Shown here one piece after another: positions 9,903 through 18,052 of a stretch of DNA of 64,000 nucleotides (positions are counted from its first letter, which is position 1; each line of letters opens with the position of its first letter). The DNA is from Faecalicatena contorta (GTDB lineage: Bacteria > Bacillota > Clostridia > Lachnospirales > Lachnospiraceae): contig NZ_JAFBIY010000002.1 in NCBI RefSeq assembly GCF_021531975.1, forward strand, positions 124,001 to 188,000, given 5' to 3'. The notes under the pieces were generated by a model. It had not been told where the DNA came from. It saw only the letters and a list, made by a program, of their open reading frames with translations, and ran no database searches. The translations under genes were made by a program, and so were the position numbers.

Positions 9903-10523
9903 ATGACTCCGGTATATGAAGTACAAACGACACACACAGAACAGATGCTGAAGGACTTTATCGCATTTCGTGAAAACATACGGAATGCCCATATAAACTT
10001 CCGTTTATTCATGCTGGGTGTCTGCAGCGTGACAGTCGCATTTATGGCAAGGGATATGAAAGGATTTCTTTATACTTTCTCCTCACTTGCTGTTTTATTT
10101 ATCACTTTGCTGCTCATCCGTAAACCTCTGGCTTTCTCCAAACTCGCCAAAGCAGACGAAATCTACCAGAACAAAGCAGAGCTTTCTTTTGTTTTCGGTG
10201 AGAAAGAATTTCGTGTAACAAACAGTCTTCTGGGAGATGAGAAAAGATTCAAATATGGCGAAATTCCATTTTTGTACTCAGATTCTACCTATTATTATAT
10301 AAGCGCCAACAACGAAGATCTGCACATGCTTCCTTTTGCCAATTTCACACTGGGAGATCCGGAATCATTCAGGGAATTCATTGAGCATAAAACCGGCAAG
10401 ATCATACAACCGGTAAAGCTGTCCTGGAAAGTGAAACTTGGCATCATGAAACAGGCATGGGATATGCGCATGCAGGAAGTCGCAGATGACACCGATAATT
10501 CAGCATCACGAAAAGGCAGATAA
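9903..10523 (+). CDS. YcxB-like membrane protein
   Basis: 206 aa. Two adjacent hydrophobic segments (about residues 37-55 and 58-76) follow a short cytoplasmic N-terminus. The C-terminal half resembles the YcxB-like domain (FGEKEFRVTNSLLGDEKRFKYGEI... with a Tyr-rich strand YYYISANNEDLHMLPF). The start ATG has GGGAGG 8 nt upstream. Function of the family is unknown. It is divergent from the S10 operon and stands alone. Confidence 0.7.
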   Translation: MTPVYEVQTTHTEQMLKDFIAFRENIRNAHINFRLFMLGVCSVTVAFMARDMKGFLYTFSSLAVLFITLLLIRKPLAFSKLAKADEIYQNKAELSFVFGEKEFRVTNSLLGDEKRFKYGEIPFLYSDSTYYYISANNEDLHMLPFANFTLGDPESFREFIEHKTGKIIQPVKLSWKVKLGIMKQAWDMRMQEVADDTDNSASRKGR

Positions 10524-10566
10524 TTCATCTTGCGCGAAACATTTTATGCAATTTTTATATATTCAA

Positions 10567-10595
10567 TTGACAATTTCTTAAGAAATTGTTAAAAT
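10567..10595 (+). promoter_or_regulatory. Sigma-A promoter upstream of the first permease
   Basis: TTGACA (10567-10572), 17-bp spacer and TAAAAT (10590-10595). Transcription would begin near 10602 and run through a structured leader into the permease gene at 10747. Confidence 0.7.
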
Positions 10596-10601
10596 TATAA
10601 A

Positions 10602-10740
10602 AAGAACAGATAGTTTCGCAGATAGTTTATATATAGCGAGATGTATTCATATCGGGGTGTTTACATTTTGATATATAAACAAAAAAACAAATATCTGTTC
10701 ATATTCTTATTTTAAGAAACATTTTAACAATCTGGAGGGA
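10602..10740 (+). promoter_or_regulatory. Structured leader upstream of the first permease, class unknown
   Basis: An outer 8-bp stem AACAGATA/TATCTGTT (10605-10612 with 10692-10699) encloses a perfect 10-bp stem GTTTATATAT/ATATATAAAC (10625-10634 with 10671-10680) capped by a 36-nt loop. This compact, nested fold directly after a promoter looks like a regulatory RNA. I do not recognise a known riboswitch consensus, and no terminator follows; CTGGAGGG serves as ribosome binding site. Confidence 0.5.
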
Positions 10741-10746
10741 TGAAAA

Positions 10747-11619
10747 ATGAATGTTATCACAATTTTACGTATCGCATTGATTATCTTCGTTATTGCATCT
10801 GGTGCTTATTTCATTAAGGACCTTTTAGCACATAAAGAAGACATCAAAGGCGGAAAGCCGATCGCACTTGCACTTATCGGATGTATCACCAACCTGCTTG
10901 ATACATGGGGAATCGGTTCCTATGCTACAACACAGGCTGGTTTCAAGTTCACAAAGTCCAGTGAAGACCTTACAGTTCCTGGAACACTGAACGTTGGAGA
11001 TACTTTCCCTGTAACATTAGAGGCTTTACTGTTCTTCGGTTTCGTTGATATCGATCCTCTTACACTTGTACTTATGCTTGCAGCATCTATCGTTGGTGCT
11101 CTTATCGGAGCTGGTATCGTATGTAAGTGGAATCTGAAGATGGTTCGTTTAGGACTTGGTGTTGGTCTTCTTATTCTGGCAATTGTTCTTGCCTGCAAGA
11201 ATGCTGGTATTGGACCATTCGGTACAAGTGGAGAACTTCTCGGACTGACTGGAATCAAGTTAATCATCGGTATCGTTGTTAACTTCTTCCTTGGAGCACT
11301 TATGATGATCGGTGTTGGTCTGTATGCTCCTTGTATGGCTCTTTGTGCAGCACTTGGTATGAACATTGGAACAGCTTTCCCAATCATGATGGGATCCTGT
11401 GCATTCCTGATGAACGCTGCTTGCTTCAAGTTCATCAAAGAAGGCAGATACGACAGAAGAGCTGCCCTTTATCTGGCAGTATTCGGATGTATCGGTGTTG
11501 TAATCGCATATAAGGTTGCTTGCTTCTTCTCACTGAAGACCCTGACATACATCATCTGTGTAGTAATGGTTTACACATCCATCATGTTCTTCAGAGATGC
11601 ATCTAGAACAGAGGTTTAA
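10747..11619 (+). CDS. TauE/SafE-type membrane permease, copy 1
   Basis: 290 aa, about eight membrane helices arranged as two similar halves: GIGSYATT (residue 57 region) and GLYAPCMAL (about 187) sit at equivalent places in the halves, as in sulfite exporter TauE/SafE permeases. The family moves sulfur oxyanions or other organic anions; the substrate here is unknown. It is a tandem paralogue of the next gene and closes with a strong terminator. Conserved Cys residues around GSCAFLMNAACF are notable. Confidence 0.72.
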   Translation: MNVITILRIALIIFVIASGAYFIKDLLAHKEDIKGGKPIALALIGCITNLLDTWGIGSYATTQAGFKFTKSSEDLTVPGTLNVGDTFPVTLEALLFFGFVDIDPLTLVLMLAASIVGALIGAGIVCKWNLKMVRLGLGVGLLILAIVLACKNAGIGPFGTSGELLGLTGIKLIIGIVVNFFLGALMMIGVGLYAPCMALCAALGMNIGTAFPIMMGSCAFLMNAACFKFIKEGRYDRRAALYLAVFGCIGVVIAYKVACFFSLKTLTYIICVVMVYTSIMFFRDASRTEV

Positions 11620-11662
11620 TTATTATTAGAATTTCTTTTAAAATTACATACAGAAAACCAAG

Positions 11663-11694
11663 GGCGGTCAGGAAAGTATCCTGACCGCCTTTTT
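11663..11694 (+). terminator. Rho-independent terminator after permease copy 1
   Basis: Perfect 11-bp stem GGCGGTCAGGA/TCCTGACCGCC with a 5-nt loop, followed by five T. It separates the two permease transcription units. Confidence 0.9.
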
Positions 11695-11734
11695 CACCCT
11701 CTCCAACAGATTCGATAAATTTTTAACATTTTTA

Positions 11735-11763
11735 TTGACCCGCATTACCGGATGGTATATACT
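11735..11763 (+). promoter_or_regulatory. Sigma-A promoter for permease copy 2
   Basis: TTGACC (11735-11740), 17-bp spacer, TATACT (11758-11763). The predicted start lies only about 15 nt before a terminator-like hairpin. Confidence 0.7.
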
Positions 11764-11784
11764 ATATATGTAACAATTAACCAA

Positions 11785-11820
11785 CGGCGGTTTCCAAATG
11801 GAAACTGCCGTTTTCTATTT
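11785..11820 (+). terminator. Promoter-proximal attenuator-like hairpin before permease copy 2
   Basis: CGGCGGTTTCC (11785-11795) pairs with GGAAACTGCCG (11800-11810) over 11 bp with one G-U, followed by TTTTCTATTT. It resembles an intrinsic terminator placed at the very start of the transcript, so it may attenuate the gene at 11877. The sequence AACCAAYGGCGGTTT is shared with the element at 12829-12864. Confidence 0.6.
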
Positions 11821-11876
11821 TCATATATAACATCATATATTGTTATATATAAAACCAATCTAGGAGGTTGAGAGAA

Positions 11877-12743
11877 ATGAGTGTAGCAAAAATACTTGTA
11901 TGGGTCCTGATTGCATGGACAGCTGTTTTTGGAGTTTACTACGTTAAAGACGTATTAAATCACAAAGAAGACTTCAAAGATGTAAAATACATTCCGGTTA
12001 TCATCATCGGTGTCCTGGCAAACTTCTTCGACACACTGGGTATCGGAAGTTATGCAACATCAACAACAGCTTTTAAGTTTACAAAAACCTGTCCTGATGA
12101 TCTGATTCCCGGAACATTAAACGTCGCTTATGCGATTCCAGTCGTAACGGAAGCAGTTGTATTTATCCAGAAAGTAACTGTTGATCCTCTTACATTAGTA
12201 CTTATGATCGGTGCTGCTGTCCTCGGTGCTGTCATCGGTGCATCCGTCGTATCCAAATGGGATCTTAAGAAAGTCCGTATCGCTCTCGGAGCCGCTCTGA
12301 TTGCTCTTGCAATCGTTATGGTATGCAAACTTCTCGGCGTTGGTCCTTTCGGTATCGTAGGAACTGCTACGGCACTTTCAGGTGCTAAGCTTGTAATCGG
12401 TGTTATCGCAAACTTCGTACTTGGCGCTCTTATGATCGTAGGTCTTGGTCTCTATGCTCCTTGTATGGCGCTTGTACTTCTTCTTGGAATGAGTGCTGAC
12501 GTTGCATTCCCGATCATGATGGGTTCCTGTGCATTCCTGATGCCATCTGCCGGAATTAAATTTGTAAAAGAAGGAAAATACAACCGTGCAACATCACTTG
12601 TACTTACAATCTTTGGTGTCATCGGTGTATTGATCGCATGTTTTATCATAACATCACTTCCACTTACAACGCTTACATGGATTGTAACAGCAGTTATGGT
12701 AATTTGTGCCATTATTTTCTTTAAAGATGCATCAAAAGCATAA
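11877..12743 (+). CDS. TauE/SafE-type membrane permease, copy 2
   Basis: 288 aa, same fold and motifs as copy 1 (GIGSYATS near residue 57, GLYAPCMAL near 187, IMMGSCAFLMPSAG near 212). The ATG at 11877 is chosen because AGGAGG lies 9 nt upstream; a TTG three codons earlier overlaps that site. The two copies are clearly paralogous and probably arose by tandem duplication. Separate promoters and different leaders suggest they are expressed under different conditions. Substrate unknown, possibly sulfur or organic anion. Confidence 0.72.
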   Translation: MSVAKILVWVLIAWTAVFGVYYVKDVLNHKEDFKDVKYIPVIIIGVLANFFDTLGIGSYATSTTAFKFTKTCPDDLIPGTLNVAYAIPVVTEAVVFIQKVTVDPLTLVLMIGAAVLGAVIGASVVSKWDLKKVRIALGAALIALAIVMVCKLLGVGPFGIVGTATALSGAKLVIGVIANFVLGALMIVGLGLYAPCMALVLLLGMSADVAFPIMMGSCAFLMPSAGIKFVKEGKYNRATSLVLTIFGVIGVLIACFIITSLPLTTLTWIVTAVMVICAIIFFKDASKA

Positions 12744-12779
12744 CTATTTCACAAATATAACATTTTTTGCTTTAGTATA

Positions 12780-12808
12780 TTGACACGTTAATGCAAAGGT
12801 GTTATATT
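12780..12808 (+). promoter_or_regulatory. Consensus sigma-A promoter of an ORF-free transcription unit
   Basis: TTGACA (12780-12785), 17-bp spacer, TATATT (12803-12808). This is one of the best promoters in the window, yet it is followed by no protein gene on its strand before the terminator at 13069-13112. Confidence 0.8.
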
Positions 12809-12813
12809 AATAC

Positions 12814-13112
12814 CAGCTTAAGAATGATAACCAATGGCGGTTTTCTCAATCAGGAGGAGACTGCTATTTTTAAAAATCATCCATTAAGTAAATAACCGAT
12901 TTGGTTGTTATTGCAGTTAAGCTGTCGCCGACCGTTTCCCCCAAGAATGGTCTTGCATCAGCGAACTCCAATTAATATATACTTACCTCTTATAGAGGAG
13001 CATTCCCCAGCTTTGTATATAAACAAAACTGCAATGCAACGAGGAAAAACCTCTCAATGACATACCAAAAAGCAAGGGCACGACATATTCAGATGTCGTG
13101 CCTTTGCTTTAT
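12814..13112 (+). ncRNA. Candidate structured non-coding RNA, about 300 nt
   Basis: The unit runs from a consensus promoter to a strong terminator without a plausible ORF. It opens with the hairpin GCGGTTTTCTC/GAGGAGACTGC (12837-12864, wobble pairs included). A long interrupted stem follows: ATTGCAGTT (12910-12918) with AACTGCAAT (13027-13035), then AAGCTG (12919-12924) with CAGCTT (13008-13013). Smaller hairpins include GACC/GGTC (12930-12952) and CCTCT/AGAGG near 12986-12998. The long stem with bulges recalls 6S RNA, but I cannot confirm the family. This also accounts for the 365-bp gap 12744-13108. Confidence 0.55.
13069..13112. terminator. Terminator shared by the RNA unit and folBK
   Basis: AAAGCAAGGGCACGACAT (13069-13086) pairs with 13093-13110 around a 6-nt loop. 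The hairpin lies between convergent units and overlaps the folBK stop codon, so it can act in both directions. Confidence 0.8.
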
Positions 13113-13921
13113 CTTAATTCATTATACAATTCCGTCATCGTTTTCCCGGAAACCGGATGTCTTTTATACGGGGCAATTTCCGCCATAGGTTCTAATACAA
13201 ATCTACGATTATGCATATCCACATGTGGAACACAAAGTTCATCATCTTCAATAACCGCATCATCATATAACAATATATCAAGGTCAAGTGTCCGCGGTCC
13301 CCAATGAATCTTTCTTTCTCTTCCTGCTTTCTGTTCCAGTTCATGCAGCATGTTAAGCAGTTCATATGGGGTAAGGATCGTCCACAGCTTTAGCACACCA
13401 TTTAGAAACTCGTCCTGTTCAACACCGCCATATGGCTCTGTTGCAATTATCTCTGAAACTTTTTCAATACGACATCCTTCTGTCTTATCAATTTCTTCAA
13501 GCGCCGTCTCAATATATCCTCGCTTATCTCCCATATTGGAACCAAACGCCACATATACCTCATGCCAGCTTCTGCTGATTTCAACAGAGACCATATCAAG
13601 TGGAAGTCCGACCGGAGCCCACGGCTTCTTAATCTCCAGATCTATCCGTCTTATCTTCACATCATAATTAAGAATTTTCTCTGCAATATGCTCCGCCACC
13701 GCTTCGATAAGCTTTAATGTATTTGCCTCCATCTCTTCTTTTATCAAATGACATATCGTACCATAATCCACTGATTTCTCCAGTGAATCTGTCACTCCCG
13801 CTGCCCGTGTATCTAAATACAGGACGCAGCTGACAAGAAATTTCTGTCCAAGTCGTGTTTCTTCTGGAAATACACCATGATTTGCAAATATTTCCAGATT
13901 ATCTATTTTTATCTTATCCAT
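13109..13921 (-). CDS. folBK: Fused dihydroneopterin aldolase / HPPK
   Basis: 270 aa fusion. Residues 1-118 are FolB (DNLEIFANHGVFPEE, with YGTICHL and AEKIL motifs); residues about 122-270 are 6-hydroxymethyl-dihydropterin pyrophosphokinase FolK (VYVAFGSNMGDKRGY, then GPRTLDLDILLYDD). It makes 6-hydroxymethyl-dihydropterin and activates it with ATP in the cytosol. The start overlaps the folP stop (TAATG), indicating coupling. Fusions of this kind are common in Clostridia. Confidence 0.95.
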   Translation of the reverse strand: MDKIKIDNLEIFANHGVFPEETRLGQKFLVSCVLYLDTRAAGVTDSLEKSVDYGTICHLIKEEMEANTLKLIEAVAEHIAEKILNYDVKIRRIDLEIKKPWAPVGLPLDMVSVEISRSWHEVYVAFGSNMGDKRGYIETALEEIDKTEGCRIEKVSEIIATEPYGGVEQDEFLNGVLKLWTILTPYELLNMLHELEQKAGRERKIHWGPRTLDLDILLYDDAVIEDDELCVPHVDMHNRRFVLEPMAEIAPYKRHPVSGKTMTELYNELR

Positions 13922-14730
13922 TATACTCTCCTTAAAATCGCTTCTGTCATACGAATTGCCCTTCGATTCTTTTCCACATCATGTACCCGTACAAATCCAT
14001 AACCACTCTGCACTGCGAGCACTGTTGTCACAAGCGTACCTTCCTCCCGTTCTGTTACAGGGAGATCAAGTGTAAGACCTATCATTGATTTTCTGGAAGT
14101 ACCTAAAAGCATCGGATAACCAAGCTCGCTGAATCGATCCAGATGCTTCATCACATCCAGATTCATTTCATATGTTTTCCCGAATCCAACTCCCGGATCC
14201 AGTATAATCTTCTCATCTGAAATTCCTACTGCTTTTGCCGCATTTATACATTTTTTAAGATCCAGACACATATCTTCGATAAAGTTCTCATATACCGCTT
14301 CTTTTCGGTTATGCATCAGGCAGCATGCAACATCATATTTCTTTACCACAGAAGCCATATGATCGTCATATAAGAACCCCCAGATATCATTGACCATATC
14401 CGCCCCGGACCGTATTGCCGCTTCTGCAACTGCACTCTTATATGTATCAACAGATACCGGTACATCAAAATTCTTCTTCACCGCCTCAATAAAAGGTGAC
14501 ACCCGGTGTATCTCCTCTTCCACACTGATCTGACAATGCCCTGGTCTCGTAGACTCACCGCCAACATCCAGAATATCGCAGCCACAATTTATCATCTCTT
14601 CTGTATGACGCATTGCTGCATCATAATCATTCCATTTCCCGCCATCCGAAAAAGAATCCGGCGTCACATTTAATATTCCCATAATATACGTATGTGTTTT
14701 TGTATCAAATTCTCTATTTCCTATCTTCAC
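13921..14730 (-). CDS. folP: Dihydropteroate synthase
   Basis: 269 aa TIM barrel. It condenses the pterin pyrophosphate from FolK with p-aminobenzoate to dihydropteroate; target of sulfonamides. MGILNVTPDSFSDGGKW (residues about 17-33), DVGGESTRPG, and KSMIG near the C-terminus are the substrate-binding signatures. Located between the HD protein and folBK in one operon; coupled to folBK by a 1-nt overlap. Confidence 0.97.
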   Translation of the reverse strand: MKIGNREFDTKTHTYIMGILNVTPDSFSDGGKWNDYDAAMRHTEEMINCGCDILDVGGESTRPGHCQISVEEEIHRVSPFIEAVKKNFDVPVSVDTYKSAVAEAAIRSGADMVNDIWGFLYDDHMASVVKKYDVACCLMHNRKEAVYENFIEDMCLDLKKCINAAKAVGISDEKIILDPGVGFGKTYEMNLDVMKHLDRFSELGYPMLLGTSRKSMIGLTLDLPVTEREEGTLVTTVLAVQSGYGFVRVHDVEKNRRAIRMTEAILRRV

Positions 14731-14756
14731 TGTTATTCCCTTCCACTACATGATCT

Positions 14757-15236
14757 CTACCAGATGATTTCCAGATTCTTCTTCTGCGTTTCCCAGTTAC
14801 ATTCCTTTTCTGCAGGACATGCGTAACAGGCACGTGATCGCTTATCCGCATCATACAGTATTTCTGCAAAAGGTGCCAGATTAGAATCCGCTCTTCTATG
14901 ACTGCTGATCGCTTCCAGAATCCTTGTTCTTTCTGCCATATCAAATCCCGTTTCCAAAAGGATGATCTCAGCAATCTGTGCACTCGCTTCCTCATGCGGA
15001 ACGCCCTCAGAATACTGTTTCCAACGCCCGATATCATGAAGAAGCGCAGCTGCATATATTTCCTCTTTGGAGAATCTATATCCTCTTTCCAAAGCAAAAA
15101 GATAAGCAAGTCTCGCCACATCCAAAAAATGATTCATATCATGTCTGCAGAAAATACGTCCTTCTTCCATCTCGCGGTTTTTTCCCAGACTTTCCTGATA
15201 AAGCATATGCTCATAGATTTTCTGCACTCTTTTCAT
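14757..15236 (-). CDS. HD-domain phosphohydrolase in the folate operon
   Basis: 159 aa. The HD signature is visible: HDMNHFLDVARLA (His about 32) and LLHDIGRWKQY (His-Asp about 66-67), plus a later D-A-D-K. A Cys-rich tail CYACPAEKEC (residues about 138-147) may bind a metal or cluster. HD proteins hydrolyse phosphoesters or nucleotides. Its position between folE and folP makes it a candidate for the dephosphorylation of dihydroneopterin triphosphate, for which no other enzyme is present in the cluster; this is inference. Confidence 0.75.
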   Translation of the reverse strand: MKRVQKIYEHMLYQESLGKNREMEEGRIFCRHDMNHFLDVARLAYLFALERGYRFSKEEIYAAALLHDIGRWKQYSEGVPHEEASAQIAEIILLETGFDMAERTRILEAISSHRRADSNLAPFAEILYDADKRSRACYACPAEKECNWETQKKNLEIIW

Positions 15237-15244
15237 CCGCTTTC

Positions 15245-15802
15245 TTACCTTCCTATCATTTGAAAGAACATATTCGTCAATGCTTCATTATTTACAAATT
15301 CCCCTCGAGTCACGACACTTACCGTTTTGCTTCCCGGCTTCTTTATTCCACGCATTGTCATGCACATGTGCTCAGCCTCCGCCATCACGATCACGCCTTT
15401 CGGTGCCAGATGCTCCATTAACGCATCCGCTATCTGCGCTGTCATCTGCTCCTGAAGCTGCAGCCTTCTGGCATAAACTTCCACGGTTCGTGCCAGCTTA
15501 CTTAATCCTACTACTTTCCCGTCCGGTATGTATGCGATATGTACTTTTCCACAAAACGGAAGCATATGATGCTCACACATAGAATAAAAAGTAATATCCT
15601 TCTCAACGACCATTTCATTATTTTCTACAGAAAATGTTTTGCCGAGATGCTTCCCAGCATCTTCATCCATTCCTCCGCAAATCTCACTATACATTCTCGC
15701 AATTCTCGAAGGGGTCTCGACAAGACCTTCTCTCGTGACATCTTCACCAATTCCCTCCAGTAACATCCGCACTGCCTGTTCCACTTTTTTCTGATCTACC
15801 AT
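15245..15802 (-). CDS. folE: GTP cyclohydrolase I
   Basis: 185 aa. It converts GTP to 7,8-dihydroneopterin triphosphate, the first step of folate synthesis. Zinc/active-site residues are seen in MCEHHMLPF (Cys and His) and HMCMTMRG. The start at MVDQKK is preferred because AGAGGATGG lies just upstream; the longer frame would overlap folC. It begins 16 nt after the folC stop and is followed by the HD gene 8 nt later. Confidence 0.96.
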   Translation of the reverse strand: MVDQKKVEQAVRMLLEGIGEDVTREGLVETPSRIARMYSEICGGMDEDAGKHLGKTFSVENNEMVVEKDITFYSMCEHHMLPFCGKVHIAYIPDGKVVGLSKLARTVEVYARRLQLQEQMTAQIADALMEHLAPKGVIVMAEAEHMCMTMRGIKKPGSKTVSVVTRGEFVNNEALTNMFFQMIGR

Positions 15803-15818
15803 ATATCCCATCCTCTTT

Positions 15819-17102
15819 TCATAAAACATTTTCCAGACGAATCACTTCTCCCAGATATGATAAGGAGCCAAATACAAGTACTGCTTCTTCTTTTTTCGCA
15901 CGCTTTTTCGCCTTTTCCAGTGCTTCCTCTATACTATCTGCTGCCTCTGCTTTTACTCCTTTGTTCTTAAGAACTTCACAGAGCTTCTCCTTTTCCAGGG
16001 ATCTCTCCCGATTTGGAAGATCAATCGCGAATGCATATTCCAGATAAGGTGCCATGATCTCTACGATCTTTTCATACTCCTTATCCCGGAACACACCGAT
16101 AACAGCAGTTATTTTCTTATTCTTTAAAAGTTCATCTACATTTTGCGCCAGACGCTTAGCTGCATCTTCATTGTGCGCTCCGTCCACAATGACAAGTGGC
16201 TCTTTAGAAACTATCATAAACCTTCCTGGCCATCTCGTCAAAGATAATCCTCTTCGTACAGCCAGATCTCCAATTCGAACGCCTCGCTTTCTCAGCATTC
16301 TTACCGCTTCCAATACTGTAACTGCATTTTCTATCTGATGTCGCCCTGCCAGATGGATCTCAATATTTTCAAATTCTTTATAGGAAAAACGCTGACCATC
16401 GATTCCCGTCTTAAGAACCAATAATTTTTCTGGTTCTGTCATTACGATTTCAGCCTTATTTTCCTCAGCTTTTTTCTTCAGGATATGCCATACATTTCTG
16501 TCCTGAAATGTTGTCACCACTCCTGTCTCATTCTTAATAATCCCCGCTTTGTTCTCTGCAATCTCTTCTAATGTATCTCCCAGCACGCCAATATGGTCCA
16601 TGCTGATGGATGCAAACACACATAATACCGGGGTTTCGATTACATTCGTCGCATCCAGGGCACCACCCAGACCGCACTCTAATACAACAAAATCACAGCC
16701 TCGTTTCCGAAAATATAGAAACGCTATTGCCGTCTCTATTTCAAAAGCCGTCGGATAAGGTCGTCCGTTTTCGACAAGCTTCTCTGCCGCCTGCTTTACC
16801 TCGCAGACAATCTCTACAAACTCCTCTTCCTGCATATAAGTTCCATCAATCTGAAATCTCTCCAGATACTCCATAACAGTAGGAGAAATATATCTGCCCG
16901 TCCGGTATCCTGCTTCTCTCAGGATCGTAGACAAATATGCCAGTATCGATCCTTTTCCATTGGTGCCTGCAATATGTATAAATTTCAAGTCTTTCTGAGG
17001 ATTGCCAAGTTCCTCCAACAAATTCTTTATACTGTCAAGACCAAGTACACTTCCGTATTTCGATACACCATCCAAATATACCCTTGCTTCTTCGTATAAC
17101 AT
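15819..17102 (-). CDS. folC: Folylpolyglutamate/dihydrofolate synthase, copy 1
   Basis: 427 aa Mur-ligase-like ATP enzyme. P-loop [16 protein letters not shown] (residues about 43-58), the [14 protein letters not shown] motif, and [19 protein letters not shown] are diagnostic. It adds glutamate to dihydropteroate and/or polyglutamylates folates. Being next to folE suggests this copy supplies the dihydrofolate synthase step, while the second copy at 52084 may mainly polyglutamylate; the split is inference. Confidence 0.93.
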   Translation of the reverse strand: MLYEEARVYLDGVSKYGSVLGLDSIKNLLEELGNPQKDLKFIHIAGTNGKGSILAYLSTILREAGYRTGRYISPTVMEYLERFQIDGTYMQEEEFVEIVCEVKQAAEKLVENGRPYPTAFEIETAIAFLYFRKRGCDFVVLECGLGGALDATNVIETPVLCVFASISMDHIGVLGDTLEEIAENKAGIIKNETGVVTTFQDRNVWHILKKKAEENKAEIVMTEPEKLLVLKTGIDGQRFSYKEFENIEIHLAGRHQIENAVTVLEAVRMLRKRGVRIGDLAVRRGLSLTRWPGRFMIVSKEPLVIVDGAHNEDAAKRLAQNVDELLKNKKITAVIGVFRDKEYEKIVEIMAPYLEYAFAIDLPNRERSLEKEKLCEVLKNKGVKAEAADSIEEALEKAKKRAKKEEAVLVFGSLSYLGEVIRLENVL

Positions 17103-17184
17103 TCTTTTTCCTCACTTTATATAAATATTTGGCGCCACTGCACAAAAAAGGAAATATCCATGCCACAATGGAACAAGCTTAAAA

Positions 17185-18039
17185 TCACATATCCATTTGC
17201 CTTGTTGCCGCACGCACAACATGCTTTGCCAGAACGGAAGTTGTAATACTGCCCACACCTCTTGGAACTGGACTGATATAAGATGTCTTTGGTTCCACTG
17301 CTTCAAAATCCACATCTCCACAGAGATTCCCGGATTCATCTACATTAATACCAACATCTGCAACAACAGCGCCTTCTCCAACCATATCTGCGGTTATCAT
17401 CTTCGCTTTTCCTGCTGCAGCCACTAATATCTCTGCATTTCTGCATGTTTCCGGAAGATCTGCTGTTCTTGTATGGCATACTGTAATCGTTGCATTCTTC
17501 TTAAGAAGCATCATTGCAAGCGGTTTGCCTACTACCATGCTTCGTCCCACAACAGTAACGCGTTTTCCTGTCAGATCAATACCATAATGCGCAAACATTT
17601 CTATAACAGCTTCTGCAGTACACGGTGCATATCCGTTTTCATCTCCAGCAAAAATCTTTGCCATATTAACCGGACTCATGCAATCCATATCTTTTTCCGG
17701 ATTGACAGAAGCGATAACCGGCTCTTCACCCAGATGCTTCGGAAGTGGTCTGAACAGAAGAATTCCATGAACTTCCGGATCATCATTTACTGCTGCAAAT
17801 TCTTTTTCAAACTCCTCCTGACAAATATCCTCCGGAAGCTCCAGAATCCTGCAGTCAATTCCGATCGTCTCCATTCTCTTTTTCGCCCCGCGCTCATAAG
17901 ACAGATCATCCGGTCGATTTCCCACTCTTATAATCGCAAGGCAAGGATTCACACCTTTTTCTTTTAAGGATTCTACTTTATCTATCAGCACTTCCTTCAT
18001 GGCATTTGCCACATCAGCGCCTTTCATTAACACACTCAT
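17185..18039 (-). CDS. folD: Methylenetetrahydrofolate dehydrogenase/cyclohydrolase
   Basis: 284 aa bifunctional enzyme interconverting 5,10-methylene-, methenyl- and 10-formyl-THF with NAD(P). The start at MSVLMKGADV is chosen on the GGAGGC 5 nt upstream. The active-site Lys lies in SYERGAKKRM, and GRSMVVGKPLAMMLL is the dinucleotide-binding motif. It follows fchA closely (13 nt), forming a one-carbon module. Confidence 0.95.
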   Translation of the reverse strand: MSVLMKGADVANAMKEVLIDKVESLKEKGVNPCLAIIRVGNRPDDLSYERGAKKRMETIGIDCRILELPEDICQEEFEKEFAAVNDDPEVHGILLFRPLPKHLGEEPVIASVNPEKDMDCMSPVNMAKIFAGDENGYAPCTAEAVIEMFAHYGIDLTGKRVTVVGRSMVVGKPLAMMLLKKNATITVCHTRTADLPETCRNAEILVAAAGKAKMITADMVGEGAVVADVGINVDESGNLCGDVDFEAVEPKTSYISPVPRGVGSITTSVLAKHVVRAATRQMDM

Positions 18040-18052
18040 CTTCTGCCTCCTG

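Noticed and set aside
10920-11438. 172-codon ORF antisense to permease copy 1
   Set aside because: It is the shadow of a clear membrane protein gene; no start signal and proline/isoleucine composition typical of antisense frames.
12814-13112. Firm call of 6S RNA, SRP RNA, RNase P RNA or tmRNA
   Set aside because: Conserved motifs of SRP, RNase P and tmRNA were not found; the fold is only loosely like 6S RNA, so no family name was assigned.
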